Below, one piece after another: positions 63,584-64,000 of a DNA stretch of 64,000 nucleotides. The notes under the pieces are model-generated. The model was not told the origin of the DNA and searched no databases. It saw only the letters and a program-made list of their open reading frames with translations. Each line of letters starts with the position of its first letter. Within the stretch, counting starts at the first letter, position 1. The translations under genes and the position numbers were made by a program. The stretch comes from a bacterium BRH_c32 (lineage in GTDB: Bacteria > Bacteroidota > Ignavibacteria > Ignavibacteriales > Melioribacteraceae): positions 186,001-250,000 of the forward strand of contig LOEU01000014.1 of the NCBI GenBank assembly GCA_001516025.1, in the 5' to 3' direction.

Positions 63584-64000
63584 TTATTTTTTTATTAATT
63601 TTTCTTCAATTGCAGTAATCTTATCTAATCTTTTTTGATGTCTTTCGCCAAGGAATTCGGAAACTAACCATGTGTTTAATATACCTTTAATAGTTTCTTC
63701 GCCCAATGTTTTTGCACCCATCACGATAATATTTGCATTATTGTGTTCTCTTCCGCTTCGGGCTGAAAACTCATTATAACAAGTGGCAGCTCTAATTCCG
63801 GCAAATTTATTAGCCGTAATTGCCGATGGTATTCCTGTGGCATCAAGCAAAATTCCAAAGTCAGCTTCGAGACTTAACACTTTCTGGACAACTGCAATAG
63901 CAGAATCGGGATAATCCACTGCCTTCTCACTGAATGCACCAACATCTAATATTTGATATTCTTTCGCTTTCAAAAATTCTTTTAATATTTCTTTTACTTT
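63584..64000 (-). CDS. RpiB/LacAB family sugar-phosphate isomerase, N terminus outside the window
   Basis: 139 residues are visible; the frame stays open to the window end and about 10 N-terminal residues are missing. KEILKEFLKAKEYQILDVGA is the usual RpiB start region, followed by DYPDSAIAVVQKVLS, ANKFAGIRAATCYNEFSARS, and REHNNANIIVMGAKTLG. The family isomerises ribose-5-phosphate to ribulose-5-phosphate or related sugars. However, the catalytic segment LICGTGIG is LLDATGIP here, so the catalytic Cys is replaced by Asp. It is upstream of pyrK (19-nt gap). Confidence 0.8.
   Translation of the reverse strand, partial: KVKEILKEFLKAKEYQILDVGAFSEKAVDYPDSAIAVVQKVLSLEADFGILLDATGIPSAITANKFAGIRAATCYNEFSARSGREHNNANIIVMGAKTLGEETIKGILNTWLVSEFLGERHQKRLDKITAIEEKLIKK

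Overview
The window is a stretch of chromosome from an AT-rich (roughly one-third G+C by eye), Gram-negative member of the Bacteroidetes/Chlorobi/Ignavibacteriota group, most likely an Ignavibacteria-type organism. The case rests on two secreted proteins ending in a type IX secretion (Por) sorting domain with the NYPNPFNP motif, on the mix of housekeeping and accessory families (Tex, leucine dehydrogenase, GWxTD protein, NhaD-type antiporter, DUF6600 protein), on c-type cytochromes of the kind common in Ignavibacteria, and on promoters of the Bacteroidetes type (TTG, 18-21 nt, TAnnTTTG) in front of several tRNA and housekeeping genes. There is no phage, insertion sequence, CRISPR array or obvious defence island; coding density is high and genes are packed in long overlapping operons.

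Layout. 1-10 kb: the start of an aldehyde dehydrogenase gene, Tex, a two-domain PhnB-like protein, two divergent tRNA-Ser genes, a small secreted protein followed by a SET-domain protein, a transglycosylase/M14 peptidase pair, ferritin, ribosomal protein L28 and a DUF6600 envelope protein. 10-15 kb: a thioredoxin-like protein, a MORN-TonB protein, and a two-gene operon of a multihaem cytochrome and a Cyc2-like cytochrome-porin. 14-21 kb: amino-sugar genes (ROK kinase, NagB/PIG-L fusion), an orphan LytTR regulator, an OmpA/thrombospondin-repeat porin, rubrerythrin, then tRNA-Gly and tRNA-Val. 22-32 kb: M50 protease, UMF1-type MFS, nusB, leucine dehydrogenase, YdcF, TonB, VanZ, Nnr, NhaD and asnS.

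32-43 kb is one apparent 11-gene minus-strand operon: M1 peptidase, membrane protein, def, fmt, a cystathionine beta-synthase/gamma-lyase pair, folB, folK, a deoxynucleoside kinase, a small membrane protein and a GT9-Ppx/GppA fusion. 43-49.5 kb holds a 1704-residue multidomain surface protein and a second T9SS substrate. 49.5-54.4 kb contains surface-sugar genes (WbpD/WbpE-like pair, O-antigen ligase-like protein) and a POT-type transporter. 54.3-64 kb holds tRNA-Arg, tadA and adk on the plus strand, then minus-strand operons for rho-GWxTD-pdxA-methyltransferase-FtsE and (partial) rpiB-pyrK-pyrD-folC.

I do not see a self-evident new multi-gene system. The best candidates for follow-up are: the cytochrome/cytochrome-porin pair (possible outer-membrane electron transfer); the O-antigen ligase-like gene whose reading frame ends inside a tRNA-Arg gene; the in-frame fusion of a glycosyltransferase with a Ppx/GppA phosphatase; a choice-of-anchor domain nested inside a DUF11 domain; and an RpiB homologue lacking the usual catalytic cysteine.
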